64,000 nt of DNA, taken from positions 496,001 through 560,000 of the forward strand of contig LNKV01000009.1 of the NCBI GenBank assembly GCA_001465935.1, given 5' to 3'. The position numbers and the translations under genes are program-made. This document shows, in pieces, positions 11,946-24,231 of this stretch (within the stretch, counting starts at the first letter, position 1; every line of letters begins with the position of its first letter). The notes below the pieces were generated by a model. It saw only the letters and a list, made by a program, of their open reading frames with translations, ran no database searches and was not told the origin of the DNA. The DNA is from Clarireedia homoeocarpa (lineage: Eukaryota; Ascomycota; Leotiomycetes; Helotiales; Rutstroemiaceae).

Positions 11946-12536
11946 ACCTCGACGCACCCAGCACACGCCTCACCTACCTTTGCCTAGCTCTGGTTTTACA
12001 TCTCACGCACAATTGCTTGTATTCTTGTGCTCCGTACGAGGGAGGGGGCGAAGGCACATCTGGTACCTAGGCACATTTGGTACCTTAATTACGGCACATT
12101 TAATTATGAAATTCTGTCTTACGGCGTCGTCTGCTAAGAGCGGCGTCGCGCTTCCAAATTGTTTATTGACCCATTTTCAAGGTTTGGGAGCAAAACATAA
12201 CTAGTTGTACTGGGGATCGCGCAGGTTCAGCTTGTTTACGAAGTACTGCTGCTTGTCTGCTTCTAGTGCTCGCTCTAGCTCGAGGGCGAGGGTGTACGAA
12301 GGAAGCACTTAGTACTTGTGCAAAGTATACTTCGCAGCATAACTTCCTTCCCACTTTCCCTTCCCTCTGCACTGCTACTACACTCCTTCATAAGGTATAG
12401 TCCCAGCGGCGAGCGAGCGGGATGGCCTTCCGTGCACCATCGGAGGATGCATTGGATCATACGGAGTCCTCGATGGCAATGAGTTGCCCTGGCCCACTGT
12501 CATCTTTGCTTGTGCGCATGTCATCTACTCCATAGA

Positions 12537-12625
12537 TGCGTAGGTGCGTAGGTGCGTAGGTGCGTAGGTGCGTAGGTGCGTAGGTGCGAGGTGCGAGGTG
12601 CGTAGATGCGTAGATGCGTAGATTC
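12537..12625. repeat. GTGCGTAG octamer array
   Basis: About ten tandem copies of an 8-9 bp unit, GTGCGTAG and variants GATGCGTA and GATTCGTA. No coding or regulatory meaning is evident. Confidence 0.85.
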
Positions 12626-13227
12626 GTAGATTCGTCAGGAGTGTGCACTAGACATCGAGCACAAAAATGGGCGTCAAAAGTCTCATATTTTCTTCCCTCA
12701 GTAGTTTAGTTGATTCATAACTCGGAGCACTCGAGTCTCCACTCGTTGCAAATCCGGGCACCGACGCTGGACCGTACCCCTCTCCAGCAATGCCTTTGTC
12801 CTTCGCGCCTCCATTTGTCCATCCAGGCCGTTGGTACTTGGACAATGGCTTACCGGCTTTTTCGACTGCTTGCTGATGCTCCGTACGTATTTGCATAACC
12901 CCCATTAATAGGTATGCGCACTGAATTGTGCATAGACGCTGGGAGGGAAAGAAGTGAGGCTGTGGTATTGCCAGCGCAACACCCATCGAGTCTCACCAGC
13001 CACCACTCGCACCGTCTAGGTAGGGCGGCGAGCATGTTTAGCACATAAAGGGGCAATTCATGGGAGGGGAGGGGTATATCGGAGCTAAGAATAACGCGCG
13101 GAGTCATCAATTTCACCACATTTATCGGGTTTTTTTTGGGACTTGGAGCAAAAGGGGAAAGCCACATGCGTATCCAAATCAAAAATACTAAACCCAAGTC
13201 TTCCGTTATGTCCACCTTTTTCACATC

Positions 13228-13286
13228 ATCGATATCGATATCGATATCGAGATCAAGATCAAGATCAAGATCAAAATCAAAATCAA
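13228..13286. repeat. Hexanucleotide array ATCGAT to ATCAAG
   Basis: ATCGATATCGAT grades into ATCAAG and then ATCAAA units. The gradation shows step-wise unit change within one array. Confidence 0.85.
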
Positions 13287-15919
13287 GCATTCACAGTTGC
13301 TTTTCACAACATGTCCCTCCATGTATCAGCCTGTCACTCAAGACTCTTTCGTCACCAGCGCGGGAGTATCCTTTGCGCACTGGTCACTGGGACCTCGGGA
13401 ATTTCGCATATTGGTCGCTTGTCTTCCCCTCATCGCGAGGCCTTTGAAAAACAATATGAAAGAGCGGGGAGGGGTCGGTCGGTCTGTACAATTATGTACA
13501 GCGCAGAAAAGCAAAATGGCGGTCGAGGATTCCTTCATTTGTTGTTTGTTGTCAATTGTTGTCCCTGTCTACCAACGGGCCTTTGAGCTTACTACCTTTG
13601 TTCGTTCTGCACTCCGTTCACTCACCGCCGATACTTGCTTGCACATTCATTCGACAATGCTTGCAGCGTTCCAAAAGGATGTGGCATAAAACTTACGCTC
13701 CGTCCTATTTCAAAATTTGTGCGTTACTAACATTGGGCCCGTTCCCATTGGATGGATGACTTGGTGCTTTGACATCCATTTGTTTTGTTTCTTTTTCTTT
13801 TTCCGTTGGAATCGATGCCATCAGTGCCACCACACGCCACCACACATCAATTGATGGTTTTTACCATCATGTCAGACAGATAGATCCCTTTCTTCCATCG
13901 CCGTCAGACTTGATTAGAATACCAAACGGACGCCAGGTAGACGGATACTGTGGTTTACCGGCCCCAAGCTACTTGTAGAATTTCCCCTCGCTATATTCTC
14001 GTACTAATATGTAACCCTACGGATGCTTCCCCGTCGAACCCACTTATGAGCATGATCCCTATCCCTGACTGTCATTCCATCTTGATGTGAAATGCACAAC
14101 TTTTAAAAAGGGAAACCCGTCAAAGAGGAGGGGCACATCGGGGTCGCAACGGAACGCTTACATGATGCTGATTTACGGTGGGATGAATCTCACATCCCGC
14201 AGTTCATATCTTCCCTGACTCAAGGCGAGAAAAGTACTTGTAAGGACTCTTCACATTAACGGTGAACGACCTCATGGGTTATGAGGAACTCTTACGCAAG
14301 TACGGTGTGCACCATCCTGGTCGTCTTCCAGCCCCTCAATTGAAGCGAAGCATAGAAGCTCTGATAAACCTTCTATCGACCTTCCACTCCGGCGGGCCAG
14401 CATCTGTTTTCGGCTATCGAGGCGACCTCATCCCTCATTGAGGTCAATGCTCCCCGAAAATATCTGTTCCATCGGAAGTTCTTGGAACAGAAGACGCTTT
14501 CCAAACACGAAATATAAGTGGAAGTCTCAAGGATTATGCCAATGTACCATGGCACCCTCCTCCGCCCTGACAATTGAGCAAGTAATGACGACCAATGAAA
14601 TCTGATCAATTAAGACAGACGCGGGACCTGCGGATACTTTACTGAGGACCCAGGAGACGGAACTTGGGCTTTTCATCTTAAGTCTACTACTAATTCGGGG
14701 GAGGCCATCCGGTAACATCTAAGAAAGCAGAGGATCGCCTTGACAAGGGGCCACCCATAATGTTTTGTCTAATAATACTATGAGCATAAAGTCTTATTCG
14801 TCCATTGTCCTCGGGCATGTCAGAGTCTAACACGCGGGCCTTGCCTTAACTAAGGCACAATTCACGTGGCAAGCTCACCGCGTTCTTCGAGAGGGGTTCC
14901 AGAACTTCTCGTTCAACATGGGGATCTATTCACCGCCATCGGCAAATTCACGCGATGTCAATACGAATTGACGAGGCAATTTGATTGCACAGTTCCCTAT
15001 GAATAGTGCACAGGACCCTCAATGAGTAGCATTACAACACAATCTTACAGTATGCAAATGCGCACTCCACTTATGCCACACAGCTCAGACTGAGATAGAT
15101 AGCTGCTAGTTGGGATACCTCACCGCTGAGATTGTTACCGAGACAACAGTCGCACGATGAAGACCCTCATCCTCGACTACTACACGTCTACAACTCATCT
15201 CCCCCGCCCTTGCCCAAGTCAACGTGGTCGGGCTTGTCCGCTCAAAAAGACGCGCTGTCCGCAATGAGTTGGAAGGTTTCAATGTTCCAAACATGATCGA
15301 GATGGTGTGAGGTCGCTTTCGGCCGAGTAAGGTTTCAATGTTGGAGATTAGACTGGGACATTGTTCAATTCAGACATTGACAACTCTCGATACTTTGAGT
15401 ATTTAGAATGAAGCATCATCTTGAGCTCCCGAACATTTATGCGTCCTCGATTGGGCCATAGATAACATCAAGAGAGCGATCTCCGTCTTGCGACAGCATT
15501 GGTTAGACAAACAAACAGAAAATGGAACCGACGGAAAAGGCCAAAAAGTTGAAGAAAGTTAAAAAAGCCCTGGAGATTATCCAGACCTAGCAACAGCCAG
15601 ATTTAATTCAAAAAGCTGCCTACTTCATCCCACCACATCCCACGTCTCTGGTGGTAAGCCTCATCTCATCTTATCGCAACCCCTCCATCATCCCCCTACC
15701 CAAATAAAATTACATATCCTCATTATGCCACCATTTAGCTCCCCCAAAACAGAAGGTCTCATTTTGCATTGCAATCACCACGCACATGCATGCCCTCCTC
15801 ATTGTGAATACCTTCGAATATCGGTCCCTAAACTCCTTCTAGAAGCTTTCTAGAAATGAAACGCTGCTAACCAAAACACCCCCCACCTAGGCGGGAGAAC
15901 AACAAAAGCTGAAACTCTT

Positions 15920-15954
<35 letters not shown>
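15920..15954. repeat. GT dinucleotide microsatellite
   Basis: About 17 GT units without interruption, ending in GCGTGT. It is a typical polymorphic microsatellite. Confidence 0.95.
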
Positions 15955-15960
<6 letters not shown>

Positions 15961-16234
15961 AATATTAAAGTTGCACCAACTCCTATGTAATGCGCACGCG
16001 TGGATTCCCTCCCAATGTTGCGCTTTCGTTTCTGGCGCTTTCGTACCTGTACAGTACAGTACAGTACTCGCTGTGCTTTTGGGGTGTAAGGGGAAAATGT
16101 CGTGTTACGTAGATGATGAGAACTAGAGGGGCGCAACGCTTACTGTGTGTGTGTGTACTATTGTGAAGGAGGCGAGGGGGGGAAACGAAAATAGTGTCAG
16201 AAACGCGATGAAGGAGGGGTGGAATTTTAGCAGA

Positions 16235-16235
<1 letters not shown>

Positions 16236-16269
<34 letters not shown>
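16236..16269. repeat. AT dinucleotide microsatellite
   Basis: About 17 AT units preceded by GCAT and followed by CCGAGAG. It can form a self-complementary hairpin. Confidence 0.95.
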
Positions 16270-16272
<3 letters not shown>

Positions 16273-18910
16273 AGAGCAGTCATTGGTCAGGGGCTGACCT
16301 CGCCGACTCCTGAAAGCTCGTAGAGACTTGTGTCTGAAAAGACAAACACTTTTTGCCGTGTTCTCGTTCTCGTTCGAAGAGCCATATACCATTTTCATCT
16401 ATCTATATCTGCGGAAACTATATGTTGAAAGAAATGATTGATCCCCTCCAATCTAGAGCGCGGTTCGAGCCCTCCTCGGTCGGTCCGATAATCTAATGTA
16501 CAAGAGGGGCACAACAGATTTTATGCTCGGGGGAGGCGGAGGGAACGGTCAGATATTATGCCATAACAGATGTCTCGCCCGCCCGTTGATAATCAGCGAA
16601 TACCCGTTTACAAGATCTACCAACCGCTCATCCGTTTTATCTGATGCCTGGTTTGGCTGTCAAATTCTTCTAGAAGGAGTCTTGACGACCTGGATTTGAA
16701 ATGGAATTTGATATATTTCACGTGACTGAGTGTGATACCAGATCGAACAAAAGCAAGATCTGGGGTGCCATGCGTGGCAAGCATGTTGACTGGGTATAAT
16801 TCTATCTGCATTAAGCTTGAGCAGTCTTTTGCGAACATACGCATCATGTAGAGTTGCGAATTCGTTTGAGGCGTTTGTGGAGCCAGGAGGTGTCGACACC
16901 GTATCGCAAAGTTGATATATCATCCAAAGCCATTACCTATCTCATATCTGCGAAGAACCTGACCAACGGTTTCAGACTTCCTTTCCGACCTTTAGAGGAG
17001 TAAACTTGATGGCAGGTGAGATCTGTTTCTTAGTAAGTGTCGGATGGTGGTGTCGCACACGATGGTAGGCTAGGGATACAGAATAGGCAATATAGCATTC
17101 GTTATACCTAGGTACGAAGCATCGAAGTGCTAAATAGGCCGATATGCATGCTGCAATGGAGGATGACTACCTTGGTCGATGGATGCCTCGCCAAAATGAT
17201 CTATATGGGGTAGCACACTCGTTGAAGAAACTTCCCGATGCAGCGCAAGGCTACTCTATCGAATGCACGAGTGTGAAAGCGAGCGTGGCAAAAATAGAAT
17301 GATGATGCTGTTGATGTTGTTCGTCCCGTTGCAGTGCGTCTTGCCTCCCCGCGACAGCACTATGACAAGAGCAATGACTTCTGCTTGAACCACGAGGCGA
17401 TCAGACCAGCCACTTGGATGTACTCCCGACCAGAACAATGAGAGGTTACTGGGTACTAGGCTTTCCTTAAGGCCCGGGATGGTGGAAAAAGCATTCCCAC
17501 ATGAAAATCTCGGAGTAACGCACTGATGATCTCCAATCTCCGGCTCGATGGACAAAATGCTCGTTTTAGGGTACAAGTATTATCTTCCACACTCGACTAT
17601 CTCTCTTGGGGTTTGTGCACGATACTTCGTACATAACTGTGGTAATTTGTTCGACGTTTGGTGTTCGACGATAGCCAAGTCGCATGTATCAATTATGATA
17701 AATCTCCTGTCATATGGGGCTGGTGTCTTGAATGGAGACCCGGTGAATGATGATAAAGCTTCGGCCAGATTACTGAGAACACACCAGCCAGCCGTAGTCG
17801 ATGAAGTTACCAGAACCTTGGAATCAAGTCGAGCCAGAACAGTCACATAAAAAAGTGCTTCGTAGTCCCTTTCGTATCCTGATACTTGCACGTATACTTG
17901 TACGAAGGAATGCACGAGGCAATGCGCCAGGCAAATATGGCTTGCGAGAAGTAAGAGGGCTCTTTTCCCACCAACATCTATGTATTCGCAGAATTTGGGA
18001 GGTTTGCGCTAGTCTGGACTTCATCTCACCACACCTCTCCCCTCTCCCACTTTCAAAAAGCCGCCAAAAATCTCCCTATAGTTCAGTCCATGCCATATAA
18101 TTTTACCCCAGCTGTTTTTCACACTGAGACCCGACCCGACCACATATCTCCACCCTCGCAAGCCTGCCCATAGACCATAGGTAGATGGACCTCTTCTACA
18201 CATCTTTTTCATTGCGGGTAACCCGACGGAATCCATCCTCAACCTCAATATTCGGTGTTTAACAACAAAAACAGCTTCGTTTGTCCGTTCAACATACCCC
18301 TACCTATCCATTCATTCATTCTTTCTCTCTTTCTTTCCAGAACCATACCCACCCGCCACCACCAATATCCTATCCTCAACGATTCATATCCATTTACGCA
18401 ATACTCTACGGGAACGGGAACGCGAACGAGAACAAGATTGAGTTTGATCGCTGGTTCCAAACACCTTTTCAAGGAGATCCTATCCTTGCAATACATGCCC
18501 TCGCAGCCTGACTTGACTCAGTGCTGGAGTTGAAACCCTTTCGACCCTAAAAAACCACCATCCGAGTCTACTCCTGATCTGCGAATCTGTGATTTGCGAT
18601 AACAAACCAGAACTTACTCGACAAAGCGCCACCAGTTTCTCTCCAATCGATTCCATTGTGTTCCGCCTTTGAATTTATCTCCAGTCGAATTGTGCGGGTG
18701 GTGAAATATTGGCAAGGACTTCTCCTCAGTGATTCGATGTTCGATAGACCATAACCGCCCGAGCAACGTCCAATTATTTCCGACTTCAGCTGCAAGATAG
18801 ACGAATTATTTTACCCCTCCTCAAGCTTTCTTCAACTACTTAACGCGCAAGCAACTTAATGGCAGACCTATGAACTGCGTGCGTCTGGAACGGCTAACCA
18901 TGAGTTGAAG

Positions 18911-21900
18911 ATGTTGATGACACAGCCCGCAGTTCCGGCATTATATTCAAACAATACTCAACAATTTGAAGAACTTACAACTGTTCAGTCCAGTAACATT
19001 ACCAACTCACTCTTACGATACACGAGAGAAAATAAGCTGCATACAAACGGCAGAGATACTTCCTCAACTACTATAACCTCGACAGATTCCATTAATTTTC
19101 GGGCTGCCGCGAAACGCGCATCACCGCCACTGATGAACGGGCTACTAAGCAACGCGCCGCAAACGGTGATGTATGTGCGTGCGCTTTACGACTATGAGGC
19201 CGATGACCGAACGAGTTTGAGTTTCCACGAGGGGGACATAATACAAGTGATCACACAGTTGGAAAGTGGGTGGTGGGATGGAGTTATAAATGGTGTGCGA
19301 GGATGGTTTCCCAGTAACTACTGCCAAGTAATAACAAGCCCGGAAGATGCCCTGGAAGGCAAACCGAATGGAGTTGGCATGGGGATAGAAGGTGATCTAG
19401 AAGACGAGGAGGATGAGGAAGAGGAATTTGAGGAACAATATGATGATGATGCGGACGAGTCAGAGCGCGACGAAATATCGCATGTGCCTGCGGCCGGAGG
19501 AAACTCCAATGGACGAGCGGGCGCCGATTTCTGGATACCTCAAGCGACACCTGATGGCAGATTGTATTATTTCAATACCGAGACTGGAGAAAACAGCATG
19601 GAATTACCCTTAGAGTCACCATCTTCGGGAACGGAAATGGGACCTAGAGATAGGATGAATGTGAACATACCGGAGAAGACGAGGCCACCAGCGGAGCTAA
19701 TGGCACGAGGATACATCAACGAAACGGACGACGAATCTGAAGGAAACTCTGCCTCTGAAATGGAAGGAGAGTCTATCATGCTTGCATCCAAATCTTCCTT
19801 CGTATGTGGCCTCCCTTTTCTTAATTTGAGTAACTGCTAACCTATGCTAGCCTCGGAGGAAGCGCAGATCTCAGCTCTCTGAAGGTATATCTCCAGCTAC
19901 GTCGATGGATTCGATCAACGGTACCTCTCCTGGCACACGCTCGCGCTCCGATACTCTTAATACCCCGAACCTATCCTTGACTGCGATGCCAATAATGGGA
20001 CCATCAGCAACTTCCTTCACTAACACATCGCTTGGCACGCCACATGCTGCTAGCCTACCTCGGTCATTCTTTGACGATGGTACTGCAGCGCCGTTGACAT
20101 GGAGTAGGCTTGTCGCAAACATGAAAAAAGCAGTTGATCGATATCGCGAAGCCATTAACAACCATGATCGTTCTGAATATGTTCGCCGAGCCGAAGACAT
20201 ATCCGATCATCTACGTCTTCTACTCGCTGCAGGATCTGGCACCACCGATAATCATTCTGGCCAACCATCTATCATTTCCACCAATAAAGCCTTATATCCT
20301 CACTTTAGAGATATGATGTCCAAGTTCTCAAAATTAGTCATCTCATCTCACATTGCCGCATCAGACTGGCCGAATTCAGAATCTTACCAGAAATGTCTGC
20401 AAGAAGCGGATGGCGTCCTTTTGGGCGTATTTAGTTATGTCGATGTCGCACGTCAACAACGAGGCGAGGACATCCCACGTTTATTACCAGGATTTGTGGT
20501 GGGTAGCACGGTTGGTGGCAGCTGGCAGAACAATGGCCTTGGTTCCGGAGATCTACTGGCATCTAATTTCCTTGATGAAGATGAGGGTGTCGTTGAGCCT
20601 TCGGCAATTCTCGATGCAAACCTTATGGAGAGATTGGATGATCTGAAGAGAATGTTAACTTCAAGTATTCGAAAACTAGAGGAGCATCTCATCGTTACCG
20701 AGAAAATTATTTCCCCTTACAGACACGAACTTATTGGCAACAATGTCTGCTCGGCGGCCCAGAAAGTGCTGGAAATGTTCAAACCCTGGGTATCCACTGT
20801 GGAATCGATCAACTTGTCGTCTCTAGGAAATACGTTCCAAAATCCTCAACTGATTGATTTTGCCAAACAGAAGCAAAGTCTTTATGATAATATTTCGGAC
20901 TTGTTGCTAGGTTGCCAGGCTGTAGCCGGTCCCTTGGGTGATGAGTGGGCTGAAGTACGTGGAGAATCTCTAGAGGAGAGATTAAACTACGTTCGGACAT
21001 GCGCGAGATCACTCGAAACAAATTCATCACATATTGGCTTTTCGCTACAACTTCTCGGCGAGCTTGTACAAACAGCTATGCAGCATGCACCACCTGTTCA
21101 GGACGATAGGACAAAGATGAGGAGAGGTGACAGCTTACCGTATGACCGTCCTCACCAACGTTCCGACTCTCGAAATCCCGTGTTACGTCCTGGACTCGCC
21201 GATATAGGCAAATCTCAATCTTATTCCGAGGGAAGCGATCCAACTCTTACATATCGTAAAGCAGATTCTAAAGTCAGGAAGTTCTTCGGCGAAGAGCCAA
21301 CACGGCATGAAGCTCAAGATGAGACTCCGGATTGTTTGAAGCTAGATCATGAAGACGATATTTCCTATGACACCAAGGTCTCTCCTCCTCAATTGAAGGG
21401 CGGAACACTTGTTGCATTGGTTGAACAATTAACTCGACATGATAAGCTAAGTTCGGATTTCAACAACACCTTCCTGTTAACATATCGTTCTTTCACCAAT
21501 GCTCGGGAACTCTTTGAACATTTGGTCAAACGTTTCCAGGTTCAACCACCGGAAGGTATGCCTGCCAGCGACTATGAAATTTGGGTCACGCGGAAGCAGA
21601 AGCCTATTCGTTTCAGGGTAGTCAACATCCTAAAATCATGGTTTGAACTCTTCTGGATGGAAGATCAGAGCGATGAAACAAAGGCTCTGATTCGAGATGT
21701 CTACACTTTTGCACGGGATACAATCAAAGCTACCGAGACTCCTGGTTCGGGATCATTGATGACTCTACTAGAGGCAAGGTTACGGGGCCAAGAAGCTACA
21801 GCCAAGCGGTTGGTCTTGACTTTGAACCACTCAACTCCACAACCTATTTTACCTAAAAATATGAGGAAGCTCAAGTTCTTGGATATCGATGTCACGGAGT

Positions 21901-22816
21901 TCGCACGCCAACTCACAATTGTCGAGTCCAAACTTTATGGCAAGATCAAACCAACGGAATGTCTCAATAAAACATGGCAAAAGAAAGTTGGAGAAAACGA
22001 TCCTGAGCCTGCCCCTAACGTCAAAGCCCTTATTTTACACTCTAATCAACTTACGAACTGGGTTGCTGAGATGATTCTCACTCAACTTGATGTGAAGAAG
22101 CGTGTCGTGGTTATCAAGCACTTTGTTCTTGTAGCCGACGTAAGTACACCCACTCGTCATTTGTGCAAACCCTTCTAACTTCTATAGAAATGCCGCGCCT
22201 TGAATAATTATTCTACTCTTACCTCCATAATTTCCGCACTCGGCACAGCACCAATTCATCGACTTAAGAGGACCTGGGATCAAGTACCCGCAAAGACACT
22301 AGCGGTGCTGGAATCTATGCGCCGTCTGATGGGTAGCACGAAGAATTTTGGAGAATACAGAGAGAGTTTACATCTTGCCAATCCACCTTGTATACCTTTC
22401 TTTGGTGAGTAGTACTGCTTCCGTGCATCGCATCAAGCTAATATTATTAGGTGTTTATCTTACTGATCTCACCTTCATCGAGGATGGTATCCCATCGATT
22501 ATCAAGAAGACAACCTTGATCAACTTCGCCAAGCGAGCAAAGACTGCCGAAGTCATTCGTGACATTCAGCAGTATCAGAACGTTCCCTACGGCTTGAAGC
22601 CGGTTGAGGAACTACAGGATTATATTCTGAGCAATATGCAAGCAGCGGGTGACGTACACGAGATGTATGAGAAGAGTTTAGCGGTTGAGCCACGTGAAAG
22701 AGAAGACGAGAAGATAGTCAGGTAAGTTCATCTTCACATGAATTCATGAAGCACTACACGAACGGACAGATGCTTACGAGATGATTAGGGTGTTGGCTGA
22801 ATCAGGCTTCCTCTGA
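18911..22816 (+). CDS. cdc25: Cdc25-type Ras guanine nucleotide exchange factor with SH3 domain
   Basis: Five exons: 18911-19801, 19851-22139, 22188-22404, 22451-22721 and 22789-22816, giving 1231 aa. An SH3 domain starts at about residue 88 (ALYDYEADD, SGWWDG, GWFPSNY). A WW-like element follows at about 206-235 (FWIPQATPDGRLYYFN), but its second Trp is replaced by Met. A middle region of about 500 residues is helical. The Ras-exchanger N-motif lies at about 799-920, and the catalytic CDC25 domain from about 970 to the end, with PCIPFFGVYLTDLTFIEDG and NFAKRAKTAEVI. The protein loads GTP on Ras at the plasma membrane, upstream of adenylate cyclase/PKA in fungi. The start is the first in-frame ATG; a further 5' exon cannot be excluded. 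The gene name rests on architecture and family knowledge. Confidence 0.92.
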
Positions 22817-23514
22817 TCTGACTAGTAGTTCTCTGATGAGCGGGCTTGCGGTGCTTCAGGCTGCTCATGGCGGAAAAAGTCGGCGACTCTAAGCAGGTGT
22901 ATGAAACTGGAATATTCATACGACTATGCCATACTTATGCCAACTCAAGTCACAAATATACCTCCAGCAGGTCCATATACCCCAGCATGTAATGAATCAC
23001 ATGCCATGCGAAGCACAAAATAACATTATCATTTTACGAGCACACAAAATTAAATCATTAACTTCAAATTTTCGACCAATACCCCTGCGAAGAAAGTATT
23101 TGCCATTGGTGAGGAAGACGGATAGGTGCAAGAGATATTTATTTGACGATTATGTTTTGCCGTCCAAAAGCCATTTATTAATCGACCTGAAATTATCAGA
23201 TAGCAGCCAGCACCCTTGTATGGTGTATGGAAATGAAGAAGGTTAGAAGAATTGTACGGATGACTGGACTGTCTACGGCCAAAGTAAAAGGAGGAAAAGG
23301 AATTACAAAAGATCAAAGGAATGAAGGGAAAGGAAAGGAAAGGAAGTGGAAGACAGAAGTAGAAAGGAGAAAGGGAAAGGGAAAGGGAAATGGAAATTAT
23401 CTAACGATTATTTGATAGCATGCATGCATGGACATTATATATCTTTTTCTTCTTCATTCTTCTTCGTCTACTTCTTCATCTTTTCATACTGGCATCTTCT
23501 AAAATCCTTGATCA

Positions 23515-23550
<36 letters not shown>

Positions 23551-23728
23551 TCTTCTTAATGCTACTACTACTACTACTACTACTACAATTTTGGGAAACA
23601 AACTACATTCACAACCAGGTCGGTTTAGTCATGGATATGATATGGTAAAGGCGACGGCGGCGGTAGTGCAAATAAGGCAAAAACCCTGGCGGCGTTATTG
23701 TTTTTACAGATTCCATTCTAGTCACTTG

Positions 23729-23762
<34 letters not shown>

Positions 23763-24231
23763 GGATTGAGAGGGCATGAAATGATGTATATAGTATTATG
23801 GTAATTACTCTACTTCTACTTCTGCTTCTGCTTCTACTTTACATGGCGTTTCCATCATGCATTGCAACGGTTCTCGTTCTTTCACTTTTCCCGCTCAGTT
23901 GAAGATGATATTACAAGGGGGGACGCCAATGGCTGGCTGAATGGAGAAGGTCATCATGGGCAGTCACTAGAAAGAAAGGGGGCGAGCCCAACAGGATTGC
24001 TAAGTAGCTAGTTCAATCCTTGATTTTTGCCATCGAAGAAACAGCTAAAGTTCTAATGCATATGCCATTAATGAATACAAGAGACTTTTCCACCATGCTA
24101 CCTTTCAGCCACATAAATACGTCCTCTAATTCCCAGCATATTCAGCTAAATAGCAAAATCATCTCTCATCAATTACTCATAACTCTTCAAACAAACAAGG
24201 GCACCTACCCCTTTACCTATCTATGCAAGTC
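22817..24231. other. Convergent intergenic region with microsatellites
   Basis: 3' flanks of the RasGEF and the helicase. It contains GGGAAA/GGAAA repeats (23325-23395), a CT tract (23519-23546), a CTA trinucleotide array (23559-23585), a 31-nt poly-T run (23731-23761) and CTTCTA/CTTCTG repeats (23809-23838). No gene supported. Confidence 0.75.
23731..23761. repeat. Poly-T tract of 31 bases
   Basis: An uninterrupted T run in the convergent 3' region, close to a CT tract and a CTA array. No adjoining transposon body was recognised. Confidence 0.9.

Larger units (their letters stand above)
11229..18910. other. 7.7-kb intergenic region between divergent regulatory genes
   Basis: It separates the start of the transcription factor from the start of the RasGEF, so it includes both upstream regions. 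It holds an AGCACC-type minisatellite (about 11778-11945), a GTGCGTAG array (12537-12625), an ATCGAT/ATCAAG array (13228-13286), a GT dinucleotide tract (15920-15954) and an AT tract (16236-16269). A pyrimidine-rich stretch near 18290-18345 is the sort seen upstream of fungal genes. The 14.0-17.9 kb section is of ordinary composition, with only scattered short frames. No gene or recognisable transposon was found. Confidence 0.65.

Noticed and set aside
11323..11973. 216-codon minus-strand frame rich in Gly, Ala and Val
   Set aside because: It is a translation of the AGCACC minisatellite in the upstream region of the zinc-finger gene.
13143..13689. Two plus-strand frames of 130-147 codons
   Set aside because: They begin inside an ATCGAT/ATCAAG array, have no splice partners or recognisable domains, and overlap each other.
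17256..17915. Minus-strand frames of 106 and 111 codons in the same frame, separated by one stop
   Set aside because: Considered as a decayed gene like the two reported remnants, but composition is less convincing, no motif is recognisable and plus-strand frames are equally open.
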